This document shows positions 43,466-52,389 of a stretch of 64,000 nt of DNA, piece after piece; within the stretch, counting starts at the first letter, position 1, and each line of letters starts with the position of its first letter. The notes under the pieces were generated by a model. That model was not told the DNA's origin. It was given only the letters and a program-made list of their open reading frames with translations, and ran no database searches. Position numbers and translations under genes: made by a program. Location of the stretch: contig CAVRXQ010000001.1 of NCBI GenBank assembly GCA_963725215.1, positions 186,001 to 250,000 of the forward strand. The letters run 5' to 3'. The stretch is from CAVRXQ01 sp963725215 (GTDB lineage Bacteria > Actinomycetota > Acidimicrobiia > Acidimicrobiales > Bog-793).

Positions 43466-43981
43466 TCACGGACGCGAGGTAACGCCTCCATCCGAATGAC
43501 CCGACAGCACTTCAACGAGTCGATCCAAAAACAGCGCCTGCGCCTTGAGCAGCTTCCCTCTTGCTTCATCGATGCCGAACCACCCGACGCGGTCGACTTC
43601 CGGAAACGACCTCGTACGTCCAGATCCGGGCGGCCACTCCATCTCGAAGTTGTTGCTTGAGGCCCGGTTGACATCGACGTCGCCGCGTACGGCCCAGGCG
43701 GTGACGCGCTTGCCGCCGTGTTGACGGATGTATCCAAGACTCAAAGGCTCGGAGGAAGGAAGCGCCAGTCCGACTTCCTCGTTGAACTCTCGCTCCGCAG
43801 CGGCGAAAGGCTCGTCACCTGACGCGTATTCGCCCTTCGGGATCGACCAGGCACCCGCATCCTTCGATGCCCAATACGGTCCGCCCGGATGGACGATTAG
43901 CACCTCGAGCTGATTGTGGTCGTTCTCACGGAAAAGAAGAATCCCAGCACTCAAGTGTTGGGGCACCTTCCCGCGATTCAA
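43466..43981 (-). CDS. Nudix hydrolase
   Basis: 171 residues. TTG 43981 is selected because AGGAGG lies exactly seven bases upstream; a longer frame to 44380 is antisense to the exonuclease gene. The Nudix box is GEYASGDEPFAAAEREFNEEVG, and WASKDAGAWSIPKGEY precedes it. This group (often annotated as NTP pyrophosphohydrolase) may sanitise oxidised nucleotides. It is divergent from the 5'-3' exonuclease and next to ligase and polymerase genes, which favours a DNA-repair role. Confidence 0.9.
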   Translation of the reverse strand: MNRGKVPQHLSAGILLFRENDHNQLEVLIVHPGGPYWASKDAGAWSIPKGEYASGDEPFAAAEREFNEEVGLALPSSEPLSLGYIRQHGGKRVTAWAVRGDVDVNRASSNNFEMEWPPGSGRTRSFPEVDRVGWFGIDEARGKLLKAQALFLDRLVEVLSGHSDGGVTSRP

Positions 43982-44109
43982 ACTCCCACCTCCTGTCGGG
44001 GCCGTGACGGAATCTTCTCGAAAACGAACCCACTTGCGCAGATCGCACCGAAGCCGACGTTGGTCGGCCGGACGGTCCGCGGCTCGGTCGGCACTGCCAC
44101 AATGGCCGT

Positions 44110-44994
44110 ATGAAGGTGCACCTTGTTGACGGAACGTACGAGCTGTTCCGGCACTACTTCGGGCAACCCTCCCGGATCGCAACTGACGGAACCGAGGTCG
44201 GCGCGACCTACGGCGTCGTCCTCTCGGTCGTCGCCATGTTGGCGACGGACGCAACCCACGTCGGCGTGGCGACGGACCACGTGATCGAGTCGTTCCGCAA
44301 CGAGTTGTGGCCCGGCTACAAGAGTGGAGCGGGGGTGCCTCCCGACCTGCGCGCGCAGTTCGAGTTCCTTGAATCGGCACTAGCCGCGCTCGGGGTCGTC
44401 GTGTGGCCGATGGTCGAGCTCGAAGCCGACGACGCTCTGGCTTCCGCAGCTTCGGTCACGCAAAAGTCCTCGAAGGTAGATCAGGTCATCATCTGCACTC
44501 CCGACAAGGATTTGGCGCAATGCGTGGTAGGCGACCGAGTCGTCCAACTCGACCGCCGCAAAGGAACCACCACCGACGAGGCGGCGGTGTGGGGAAAATT
44601 CGGCGTGGCACCACGTTCGATTCCTGATTGGCTCGCCCTCGTCGGAGACTCCGCCGACGGGTTCCCCGGACTGGCCGGATGGGGCCGGCGTACGGCCTCG
44701 TCCGTCCTTGCGCGCTACGGGACGCTCGACAGCATTCCGAACGAAGCCTCGCAATGGGACCCCGCGGTACGCGAAGAGGTGCGCGGCGCGACGAAACTTG
44801 CCCAGACCCTGGCGAGGGATCGGGAGCTCGCCGAACTCTTTCGGGTCCTCGCCACCTTGCGCGTCGATCCAAGCCTGCTCGACGGCGTGAACTCGTTGAA
44901 GTGGACTGGCGCCACCGACGAATTCGAGGACATCTGCAAGCGAATGCGGGCGCCGACGCTCGCCGAGCGTGTGGCGGCGATGGCGAAGAGCTGA
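44110..44994 (+). CDS. 5'-3' exonuclease (FEN/PolI-type nuclease)
   Basis: 294-residue stand-alone nuclease. Metal-binding residues are in KVHLVDGTYELFRHYF, MVELEADDALASAA, CTPDKDLAQCV and LVGDSADGFPGLAGWG; the last is the helix-three-turn-helix entry. Such proteins trim 5' flaps or RNA primers. It sits with the ligase, PHP and PrimPol genes, convergent with the ligase. It differs from the 5' nuclease domain of PolA by lacking polymerase parts. Confidence 0.92.
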   Translation: MKVHLVDGTYELFRHYFGQPSRIATDGTEVGATYGVVLSVVAMLATDATHVGVATDHVIESFRNELWPGYKSGAGVPPDLRAQFEFLESALAALGVVVWPMVELEADDALASAASVTQKSSKVDQVIICTPDKDLAQCVVGDRVVQLDRRKGTTTDEAAVWGKFGVAPRSIPDWLALVGDSADGFPGLAGWGRRTASSVLARYGTLDSIPNEASQWDPAVREEVRGATKLAQTLARDRELAELFRVLATLRVDPSLLDGVNSLKWTGATDEFEDICKRMRAPTLAERVAAMAKS

Positions 44995-45003
44995 CCGCCC
45001 TGA

Positions 45004-46065
45004 TCAGGTCCCCGTTTTGAACACGTCCTTCAGTTCGGTTGGGACCGGGGCGTCGAGCTGCGAGTACGAGCACGTCGAAGGGTCTCGATCCGGCCGCCAG
45101 CGGCTAAACGTCGTGGCGTGGCGGAATCGGTCACCCTGCAGATGGTCGTAAAGGACCTCGGCGACCAATTCGGGCCTCAGTGTTTCCCAACTGAGATCCT
45201 TGCCGGCGCTCCATCTGCTCTGCCCGCCGGGAACGCGGCTCCCGACGCTCCCTTTTACGATCCAGGGGTGATCCTTCGCCGAATCCGCGCGGTACGGCTC
45301 GATCTTCTCGGCGAACTCAGCGCGTCTCGCGACGCTGAAACCTGAGGCAACCCCGACGTGTTGGAGCGCGCCTGAGCCGTCAAACAACCCGAGCAGCAAC
45401 GACCCCACGCCGCCGCCGTCCTTGTGCCACCGAAACCCTCCAACAACGCAATCCGCCGTTCGCTCATGCTTCACCTTGATCATGACCCGCTTGTCGGGCT
45501 GATAGCGCAGATCGGCGGATTTGGCGACGACTCCGTCCAGCCCCGCTCCTTCAAATCGCGAGAACCAGTCGCGGGCAACTTCGGGGCTCGTCGTCACCGG
45601 TGTGACGTGGATTGGGGCCTTCGCTTTCTTGAGCTCCTTCTCTAGGGTCTTGCGCCGCACTCGGTACGGCTCGGATGTCAGATCCGAGTCGCCGACCGCG
45701 AGCAGATCGAAGGCGACCAAGGACGCAGGCGTCGTCTCTGCGAGCAGCTTGACCCGAGACGCAGCCGGATGAATCCGCTGTGTCAGCGCGTCGAAGTCGA
45801 GACCAGTTGGCCCGGCGATGACGATCTCGCCGTCGATCACGCAACGGTCAGGGACGTTGGCCAACAGAGCGTCGATCAATTCAGGGAAATACCGATTCAG
45901 CGGCTTCTCGTTGCGGCTTCCCAACTCGACGCTTGCGCCATCTCGGAACACGATGCAGCGGAACCCATCCCATTTCGGTTCGTAGAAGAGGCCCTCCTCG
46001 ATCGGGAGCTCCCGAGCGAGTTGGGCGAGCATCGGGGCAACGGGCGGCACGACGGGGAGCGTCAC
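45004..46065 (-). CDS. ATP-dependent DNA ligase (LigC-like)
   Basis: 353 residues, the size of mycobacterial LigC. The adenylation motif is EPKWDGFR with nucleophile Lys31; further motifs are ELGSRNEKPLNRYF, IDGEIVI, DGVVAKSADLRYQPDKR and MIKVKHERTADCVVGGFRWH; the OB-fold end follows (VGVASGFSVARR). It seals nicks using ATP. It is encoded downstream of the PHP and PrimPol genes on the minus strand; this PrimPol+LigC pairing matches Rv3730c/Rv3731 of M. tuberculosis, which act in an excision-repair complex. No Ku gene is seen. Confidence 0.92.
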   Translation of the reverse strand: MTLPVVPPVAPMLAQLARELPIEEGLFYEPKWDGFRCIVFRDGASVELGSRNEKPLNRYFPELIDALLANVPDRCVIDGEIVIAGPTGLDFDALTQRIHPAASRVKLLAETTPASLVAFDLLAVGDSDLTSEPYRVRRKTLEKELKKAKAPIHVTPVTTSPEVARDWFSRFEGAGLDGVVAKSADLRYQPDKRVMIKVKHERTADCVVGGFRWHKDGGGVGSLLLGLFDGSGALQHVGVASGFSVARRAEFAEKIEPYRADSAKDHPWIVKGSVGSRVPGGQSRWSAGKDLSWETLRPELVAEVLYDHLQGDRFRHATTFSRWRPDRDPSTCSYSQLDAPVPTELKDVFKTGT

Positions 46066-46111
46066 GGCGCCGATCGTACGCAGCCGCGCCGATCGCAGTT
46101 CGAAAAGAGGA

Positions 46112-47128
46112 TCAGATGCGCGAGTGGCTCGCCGTCCAAGAGAGGAAGTCGTCCATTGACAGGGTGTTCATGATCCGCTCGACGGGCACTTCAGCCTTTG
46201 CCGCTAGCTCGCACCCGTAGCGCTGCCACTCGAGCTGGCCGGGGGCGTGCGCGTCGGTGTCGACCACCACGACACAGCCGAGTGAGAGCGCCAAGCGGAG
46301 CAGGTTTTCTGGAGGGTCGAGACGCTCCGGGCGGGAGTTGATCTCGACCGCGGTGCCGGTCCGAGCACATGCCTCAAAGACGGCCTCGGCGTCGAACGTC
46401 GACTGGGGCCGGCCACGCCCGGTAATCAGTCGTCCCGTGCAATGACCCAAGATGTCGGCGTGGGGATTCTCGACGGCACACAGCATCCGCTTCGTCATCG
46501 CTGGCGAATCCATCCTCAGCTTTGAATGAACGCTCGCGACAACGACATCGAGTTGTGCGAGCAACCCGTCTTCCTGGTCGAGGCTCCCGTCGTCGAGGAT
46601 GTCGACTTCTATCCCCGTGAGGATGCGAAACGGCGATACCCGCTCGTTCAAATCGCTGACAACGCCGAGCTGTTCGCGAAGGCGATCGGCGCTCAGGCCG
46701 CGGGCAACCGTCAAACGAGGGCTGTGGTCGGTGAGCGCCCAGTAGCGGTGACCGAGCGAGAGGGCCGTTTCCGCCATTTCTTGAATCGGGCTGCCGCCGT
46801 CGGACCAGTCAGAGTGACTGTGACAGTCGCCTTGCAGAAGGTCGAACAACCGGGTCGCCTCGTCTGTCATCTCCGGAAGTTCCGACGACTCCAAGTTGGC
46901 GAGGTAGGCGGGCATCTTTCCTACCGCCGCTTCGGCGATCACCTGCGCGCTGGTTTTCCCAACTCCGGGGATCGCCTGCAGCTGAGTGGAAGACATCTTG
47001 GCCAGGCGCTCGGATGGGAGATCGGCGATCGCCGCGGCCGCGTTGCGGAACGCCCGGACTTTGTAGGTCTCGGCCCCTTCTCTTTCGAGGAGGTAGGCGA
47101 TCTTCGTGAGCGCGGCGCGAGGCTCCAT
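46112..47128 (-). CDS. PHP-domain protein with N-terminal HhH (PolX-like, polymerase core missing)
   Basis: 338 residues. N-terminal PolX-type helix-hairpin-helix region (EGAETYKVRAFRNAAAAIAD, IPGVGKTSAQVIAEA), then directly the PHP phosphoesterase: GDCHSHSDWSDG, ALTDHSPRLTVARGL, GIEVDILDDGSLDQEDGLL, VVVDTDAHAP. Full PolX has a nucleotidyltransferase palm between these parts; here it is absent. It is probably a 3'-end-cleaning nuclease or phosphatase that works with the neighbouring PrimPol, three bases away, and the ligase. Confidence 0.9.
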   Translation of the reverse strand: MEPRAALTKIAYLLEREGAETYKVRAFRNAAAAIADLPSERLAKMSSTQLQAIPGVGKTSAQVIAEAAVGKMPAYLANLESSELPEMTDEATRLFDLLQGDCHSHSDWSDGGSPIQEMAETALSLGHRYWALTDHSPRLTVARGLSADRLREQLGVVSDLNERVSPFRILTGIEVDILDDGSLDQEDGLLAQLDVVVASVHSKLRMDSPAMTKRMLCAVENPHADILGHCTGRLITGRGRPQSTFDAEAVFEACARTGTAVEINSRPERLDPPENLLRLALSLGCVVVVDTDAHAPGQLEWQRYGCELAAKAEVPVERIMNTLSMDDFLSWTASHSRI

Positions 47129-47131
47129 CGC

Positions 47132-48142
47132 TCATTCCCGTTTGGCTCGACTCGGCGACACCCTTGCGGGTTCGTCGGGCTGCTTCGGGTATTCGGGCGG
47201 CCAGGGCGCGTCGAGCAGTCCGTTCGCCCGACCCTCCGCCGCCATCTCCAACAAGGGCTGGAGCGACTGGAGATCGTCGCCGATCCCAGTCCATGGGTCA
47301 CCGAGGAGATCGACACGACCTGGGACCGTTCGAATGGTCAACTCGTCTGGATCGATCGAGTCGATGTCGTCCCAAGAGAAGGGCGTCGAGACCTGGCCCC
47401 CAACTCGTGGACGCGCGAACCAAGCCCCAAAGACCGTTTTGTGCGGCGCGTTCTGGTTGAAATCGACGAAGACGCGCTCCCCCCGTTCTTCCTTCCACCA
47501 CTTGGACGTGATCAAGTCCGGGTGTCGACGTTCGAGCTCGCGCGCCAGTGCAACCGCGCCGGCACGAACGTCATAGCTCGTCCAGCGCGGTTGCAACCGA
47601 ACGTAGATGTGGATTCCACGATTACCGGTCGTCTTCGGGTACCCAACGATGCCAAGCTCGAGAAGCAGCGCCCGCGTCAAGAGAGCCGCCGCTCTCACCT
47701 CGTCGAATGACGTCCCTGGCTGAGGATCGAGATCGATTCGAAGTTCATCGGCGTGTGCCGGGTCGTCGGCATGGTATGGCCACAAATGAAGGCCGATGCA
47801 TCCGAGGTTTACGGCCCACAAGACGTGAGCGATGTCCGCGACGACAAGGGCGTTGGAGGTCGTCCCGTTCGGTGTCGTGACGGTGGTCGTCTGGAGCCAG
47901 CTTGGGGCACCGGGCGGAACCCGCTTCTGATAAAACGACGGCCCCCCTGCACCATTAGGGAACCTCTGCAGCAGTGCCGGTCGGCCCGACGCGGTGTTGG
48001 CGATCGCGTCAGCCATCTCGACGTAGTACGAGACGAGGTCGGACTTCGTCGCTCCCAACTCCGGGAAGTAGACCTTGTCCGGATTCGAGATTGCGACGCT
48101 GTGCTCGCCAAGCTCAACGACCCGACTGTCTTTCATCACCAC
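47132..48142 (-). CDS. LigD-type primase-polymerase domain protein (Prim-PolC-like)
   Basis: 336-residue archaeo-eukaryotic-primase-fold polymerase, homologous to the LigD polymerase domain but free-standing. Features: LQRFPNGAGGPSFYQKRVPP, the catalytic acid pair in RIDLDPQPG, the His in TTGNRGIHIYV and FVDFNQNAPHKTVFGAW. It fills short gaps, favouring ribonucleotides. Its partner genes downstream are PHP and LigC. A start at ATG 48142 or 48136 is equally likely. Confidence 0.92.
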   Translation of the reverse strand: MVMKDSRVVELGEHSVAISNPDKVYFPELGATKSDLVSYYVEMADAIANTASGRPALLQRFPNGAGGPSFYQKRVPPGAPSWLQTTTVTTPNGTTSNALVVADIAHVLWAVNLGCIGLHLWPYHADDPAHADELRIDLDPQPGTSFDEVRAAALLTRALLLELGIVGYPKTTGNRGIHIYVRLQPRWTSYDVRAGAVALARELERRHPDLITSKWWKEERGERVFVDFNQNAPHKTVFGAWFARPRVGGQVSTPFSWDDIDSIDPDELTIRTVPGRVDLLGDPWTGIGDDLQSLQPLLEMAAEGRANGLLDAPWPPEYPKQPDEPARVSPSRAKRE

Positions 48143-48278
48143 CCGGTGATTTTGCCAGTCCCTCGGGACGGTCGACGCCTCGGCGCTTCGAGCATTGCCG
48201 GAGCTGAGCCCGACCAGCCGCGTCGCCTCGGGGAAAAGGGGAGGCGCCGATGACGCCGGACCCCCCGGTGCGAAGGTG

Positions 48279-48312
48279 AAAAAAGGGGGGGACCGCGATC
48301 TGCGGTCCCCCC
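48279..48312 (-). terminator. Rho-independent terminator
   Basis: On the minus strand an 11-bp stem (GGGGGGACCGC with GCGGTCCCCCC, plus-strand 48286-48312) with loop AGATC is followed by six T residues. It lies 30 bases after the stop of the exported helical protein gene and insulates it from the repair genes. Confidence 0.88.
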
Positions 48313-48342
48313 TTGTCTCGTATTACGTGTCGCCGCGGTCGG

Positions 48343-49056
48343 TTACGGACCCGTGTAGCCACCAGCTGCCAGGCCAATCACGCTCTCGTCGTAAGAGGCG
48401 TGCGCGAGAGCCACGTCGGCGCGCAACAGTCTCGAATTGGCGTTCACGAAGACACCGGTGTCTCCGGGGTAGTCGGCCGGCATCTGGGCGAGAACCGCAA
48501 CAGTGACGCGATTCGTAAGTACCAGCGCCTCATTAACCGACTTCACAAAAGCCAGGTAGTGATTCAGCGCGTTGCGATAGCCGTGCTCGCCGACAAGCGA
48601 GTTCACTGTCGTTTGCAACGCCGATTCATTTGCTTGGAAGGTCGCGTCCTGCACGGCAATCGCATCGGCCTCGATCGTCTCGAACACTTGGGGGGTGAGG
48701 ACGGCAAACACCCTGTTCTGCTTGTACATCGACGTCCGGTCGAAATTGAGTTCCGCTTGTGTCGTATCTGTCGGCACCTTTGTTACGAGATTGTTGATGT
48801 TGGTCGTTGCGGACGAGATATTTAGCTTCAGGGCCGCTGCGTGAGCCGTCGTAAGCGACTTCGCAGCTGAGACATCCGCGCTCAGTCGACCGAGCTGGCT
48901 GACGCGAGCGGCGAGCTGCAGTTCAAGCAGCTTCTGATTGCGCGCGAAGCTGCGAGGTCGCACCGATGCCGACGCCAGTCCCGTCAGGGCGAAGAGCGAA
49001 CCGCCTGCGAGAACTGCGCCAGCGATAATTATCAAAAGCGAGCGCTTGGCAGTCAT
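48343..49056 (-). CDS. Exported helical protein of unknown function
   Basis: 237 residues from ATG 49056, nine bases after AAGGAG. Signal peptide or anchor: KRSLLIIIAGAVLAGGSLFA, cleavage near ASA. The mature part is almost entirely helical with heptad-like runs (LLELQLAARVSQLGRLSADV, LNHYLAFVKSVNEALVLTN). No family recognised. It has its own strong terminator and is separate from both neighbours; codon use is less GC-biased than adjacent genes. Confidence 0.75.
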   Translation of the reverse strand: MTAKRSLLIIIAGAVLAGGSLFALTGLASASVRPRSFARNQKLLELQLAARVSQLGRLSADVSAAKSLTTAHAAALKLNISSATTNINNLVTKVPTDTTQAELNFDRTSMYKQNRVFAVLTPQVFETIEADAIAVQDATFQANESALQTTVNSLVGEHGYRNALNHYLAFVKSVNEALVLTNRVTVAVLAQMPADYPGDTGVFVNANSRLLRADVALAHASYDESVIGLAAGGYTGP

Positions 49057-49222
49057 TGATTGTTTCTCCTTGAGAACGCCCAGAATCCCGTCGGGGCACG
49101 CGAACAATCTGACTGACAGCTGTGTGAGTTCCTTACGCGGAGTGTTATGGGATTGTCACGCGTTCGTCATAGCTCTCCCGCGCGGCTCAGACGCTTCGAA
49201 CGCGGTCGAACGGACCCGTCCC

Positions 49223-51085
49223 TTAAACCCCGGCGAAGGCCGCCATCGCCTGCTGACGACCGACCCGCTCCCCTCGGGTCATCCAGCGATACGCCACGAA
49301 CCCGAGCGTCGCAACGACGAAGGAGAGCACGAGCATCAACGTCGCGAGTGCGTTGAGCGCGGGGCCGCCGTTGCCTCCGTGGGTGTTCGAGTAGATGATC
49401 ACTGACATCGGCTGCGTATTTCCCGTCGACGACAACAAGTCAACGACGACGAAGTCGTCGACGACGCCAGCGAACACGAGTACCGCGCTGGCAAAGATCG
49501 CTGGCATCAGCATCGGAAGTAGCACCCGTCGAAGCGCCGCCAGTCGCGAAGCGCCGAGATCGGCCGCTGCCTCCTCGTACTGCTTGCCGATCGTCACGAG
49601 ACGCGCCCGGATAATGATCGCTGGCCACGAGAGGTTCCACGTGACGAGGCCGAGCACCTCGGCGAGCGTGCCAAGTCCGATCGCTTTGAACAAGGTCGTG
49701 AAGACAAAAAACAGCGCGACGCCGAAGATCAGTTCGGGTACCACGAAGGTAAAGATCATGACGAAGTTGAAGGTCGAAGAAGCGCGTGACCGCCAGCGGT
49801 CGATACCGATACCGAACGCGACGCCGATCGGAACAGTGATCAGTGTCGTGTAAAGCGACAGCCAGATCGTCTGCAACACCGCTTGATGGAGTTGCGGGTT
49901 GTGGAGCACTGAACCGGTCGGGTCCCCCGTGTACCAGCGCATCGAGAACCCCTGCCACACGCTCTGGGACTTGCCGGCGTTGAACGAAAAAAGGACCGCC
50001 AGCGCGATCGGCACGAGAGACCAGACGAGATAGCACCAGGTCGCGGTCTCGAGGATCCACGGGTGTCGCCACGGGTTGCGCCGGAATAGGCGCAACCCCA
50101 CGGTGCGCAGCGTCCAGCGCGACGGTGCTGCGGGGCTTTCGAGGACGGCGAGCTGACCACCGGCCATCAGACGAAGCTCTCTGACGCTGCGGTTCGTCGC
50201 GACGACGTAGTAGATCATCGGCACGAGAAGGACGACGAGGAGTAGCAGCGACAGCGCCGCGCCTTCTCCTTGCAGGCTCGTCGTATTCAACTGGCCGTCG
50301 ATGACGTTCCCGATCATCGACGTCGACGACGTTCCCGACAGCATTTGGTTCGTGTAGTAATCGCCGAACATCGGAAGAACCGTGATGAGCATGCCGGTCA
50401 GAACCGACTGCCGGCACAAGGGAAGCGTGACGCGTAGAAACGTCCGCCACCTGTTCAAGCCGAGGTCCCGTCCCGCTTCGATGAGGCTCTGGTCGATACG
50501 GTCGAGCCCCGCGTAGAGCACGAGGATCAAATACGGGATGTAGCCGTAGACGAGACCGAGAATGACGGTCGCCGCGTCACCCCCGAGCCAGTCGACCGGG
50601 TGCGCCGCGAGATGGAGGAATGTGAGCGCCTTGTTGACGTAGCCGTCGTTCTGCAACAGGTCGATCCACGCGAGCATCCGCATCATGTAACTGATCCAGA
50701 AAGGGGCGATGAGCAGCGCGAGGAAGGCCCACTTGCGCCGACCGGCAAAACGCGAGACGAAGTACGCGACGGGAAAACCGATGAGCAACGAAAGTGCAGT
50801 CGCGATCGCCACGTAGACAGCGGTGCGGGCGAGGATCGGGCCGATGAAGGCGCTTGCTCCGAACAGGTCGTGGAAACTCTTCGCGAAGTTCGCGCCTGTC
50901 CAATGAAGCGGATTCCATGTTGGCTGCGCGGAGAAAAAGACTGGGTTCAGGTGTCCGGCGGCGATGGCGACGACTGCGTAGAACGGCACGATGAACAACA
51001 GCGCGAGCCAGACGGCGCCTGGCGCGGTGAACGCGGCCCAAAAGAATCGGCCCTCTGACGCTTCGCGACGTTCAGCGCGCGCCAC
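49223..51085 (-). CDS. Polyamine-type ABC permease, fused PotB-PotC
   Basis: 620 residues containing two complete binding-protein-dependent permease domains that are usually separate proteins. The first has the EAA-like loop EAGRDLGLNRWRTFLRVTLP, the second EEAAADLGASRLAALRRVLL; about 12 hydrophobic segments in all. GTG 51085 is chosen since AGGAGG lies three to four bases upstream, avoiding overlap with the binding-protein gene. Works with the binding protein encoded just ahead and the ATPase at 42.3 kb. Confidence 0.92.
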   Translation of the reverse strand: MARAERREASEGRFFWAAFTAPGAVWLALLFIVPFYAVVAIAAGHLNPVFFSAQPTWNPLHWTGANFAKSFHDLFGASAFIGPILARTAVYVAIATALSLLIGFPVAYFVSRFAGRRKWAFLALLIAPFWISYMMRMLAWIDLLQNDGYVNKALTFLHLAAHPVDWLGGDAATVILGLVYGYIPYLILVLYAGLDRIDQSLIEAGRDLGLNRWRTFLRVTLPLCRQSVLTGMLITVLPMFGDYYTNQMLSGTSSTSMIGNVIDGQLNTTSLQGEGAALSLLLLVVLLVPMIYYVVATNRSVRELRLMAGGQLAVLESPAAPSRWTLRTVGLRLFRRNPWRHPWILETATWCYLVWSLVPIALAVLFSFNAGKSQSVWQGFSMRWYTGDPTGSVLHNPQLHQAVLQTIWLSLYTTLITVPIGVAFGIGIDRWRSRASSTFNFVMIFTFVVPELIFGVALFFVFTTLFKAIGLGTLAEVLGLVTWNLSWPAIIIRARLVTIGKQYEEAAADLGASRLAALRRVLLPMLMPAIFASAVLVFAGVVDDFVVVDLLSSTGNTQPMSVIIYSNTHGGNGGPALNALATLMLVLSFVVATLGFVAYRWMTRGERVGRQQAMAAFAGV

Positions 51086-51111
51086 CGACCTCCTCCCTCC
51101 GGGTTCGGCCG

Positions 51112-52389
51112 TCAGATCCCCTGGCTGAACTGGAGCCAGGCCTGCTCCCATTCGGAGTTCGCCGCCGCGGGCAGCTGGTATTCGCCGACGCCTTTTCGGA
51201 AGTACGACGGAAGTACGACGGTCGATTGCAGGGTCTTCGGCAGGATCTTCTCTTTGATCAAGACCTGCGGGGTGACACCCGTGAGCGGCTGCATGTAGCC
51301 GTTGAAACTGATGTTTTCGATCGCGTTGTCGAGATCGAGCATGTAGTTGAGGAACAGGTGGGCGAGGACAGGATTCTCGCTCGACTTCAGGATCGTGATC
51401 GTGTCGTTTCCAACCGGTCCCCTGCCGTCTGGCGGGAACCAGTAGCCCACGACCTCAACGGGAACGCCCTTCGGCATGTACCCGGCTGCCGCGGCGATGT
51501 CACCGGACCAGGCGTGATGGATCCAGATCTGTCCGCTCGGGACATTCGAGTAGTCGTTGTTGTCGATGTGGACGTTGGTGAGATGCGCAAGGTCTGCGAG
51601 CGACGACTCCGAGAGCGAGATCTGGCTCTGCTTCGTCGTGTTTAGGTTGATAAGTCCGTTCTTCATCAGGCCGAGGGCGAGGCTTTCGCGGTAGTCGTCC
51701 AGGATCGCGACCTTGCCGCGGTACTTCGACTGCCAAGGCATCGCCCATGGGTTCTTCATCGTGTACGGATTTTCGTGGACGTGATCCTTCCGCCACGCCA
51801 TCCCCGTCGTGTAGATCGTGTACGGCACTGTGTACTGCCATTTTTGGTCGTACCACGGGTTCGTGAAGTCCGACCAAGCTTGGGAGATGTTGGAGATATA
51901 GCTGTGGTTGAGCGGCTTCAGCAGCTTGCCCTCGATGAGCGGGCCGAGCTCGTCGATCGTCGGGAAGAAGACGTCGAACTTCTCGCCGCCTTGCAGCTTC
52001 GCGATCGCCTCCTCCATCGTGTTGAAGGTCGTGACCTCAACCTTGCAGTGGTAGCGCTTCGCGAAGTTGTTCACGACCGCCTGGTTGATGTACGCGACCC
52101 AGTTGTACAGCTTGAGCGTCGCGCCCCGTTCGGGCTTCAAGTTGCTCGCGATTGGCTTGTTGTCGCTGAAGATCGGCCACGTGATCGGACTATCGGGACG
52201 GGGAAGCGGCATCGTCGCGGCCGCGCCCGCATCGGAAGCCACGCCTTCGAGCACCGTACCGAGGCCGCCAAGCGCCCCAATCGCGACTCCGGCGCCAGCG
52301 AGCGCGGTCGCGCGGCGAAGAAACTCTCGGCGCGAGATCGCGTTCTCGCGCAAATCGAGTCCGAATCCCTCCCTCGGGTGCGACGTCAT
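51112..52389 (-). CDS. Spermidine/putrescine-type substrate-binding protein, Tat-exported
   Basis: 425 residues. N-terminal twin-arginine signal ISRREFLRRATALAGAGVAI; mature part: LKLYNWVAYINQAVVNNFAK, EVTTFNTMEEAIAKLQGG, FFPTIDELGPLIEGKLLKPL and IWIHHAWSGDIAAAAGY, as in PotD/PotF. The compound bound could be a polyamine or another organic cation. ATG 52389 overlaps the aminotransferase stop (ATGA), so uptake and metabolism are coupled. The permease follows at 26 bases. Confidence 0.92.
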   Translation of the reverse strand: MTSHPREGFGLDLRENAISRREFLRRATALAGAGVAIGALGGLGTVLEGVASDAGAAATMPLPRPDSPITWPIFSDNKPIASNLKPERGATLKLYNWVAYINQAVVNNFAKRYHCKVEVTTFNTMEEAIAKLQGGEKFDVFFPTIDELGPLIEGKLLKPLNHSYISNISQAWSDFTNPWYDQKWQYTVPYTIYTTGMAWRKDHVHENPYTMKNPWAMPWQSKYRGKVAILDDYRESLALGLMKNGLINLNTTKQSQISLSESSLADLAHLTNVHIDNNDYSNVPSGQIWIHHAWSGDIAAAAGYMPKGVPVEVVGYWFPPDGRGPVGNDTITILKSSENPVLAHLFLNYMLDLDNAIENISFNGYMQPLTGVTPQVLIKEKILPKTLQSTVVLPSYFRKGVGEYQLPAAANSEWEQAWLQFSQGI

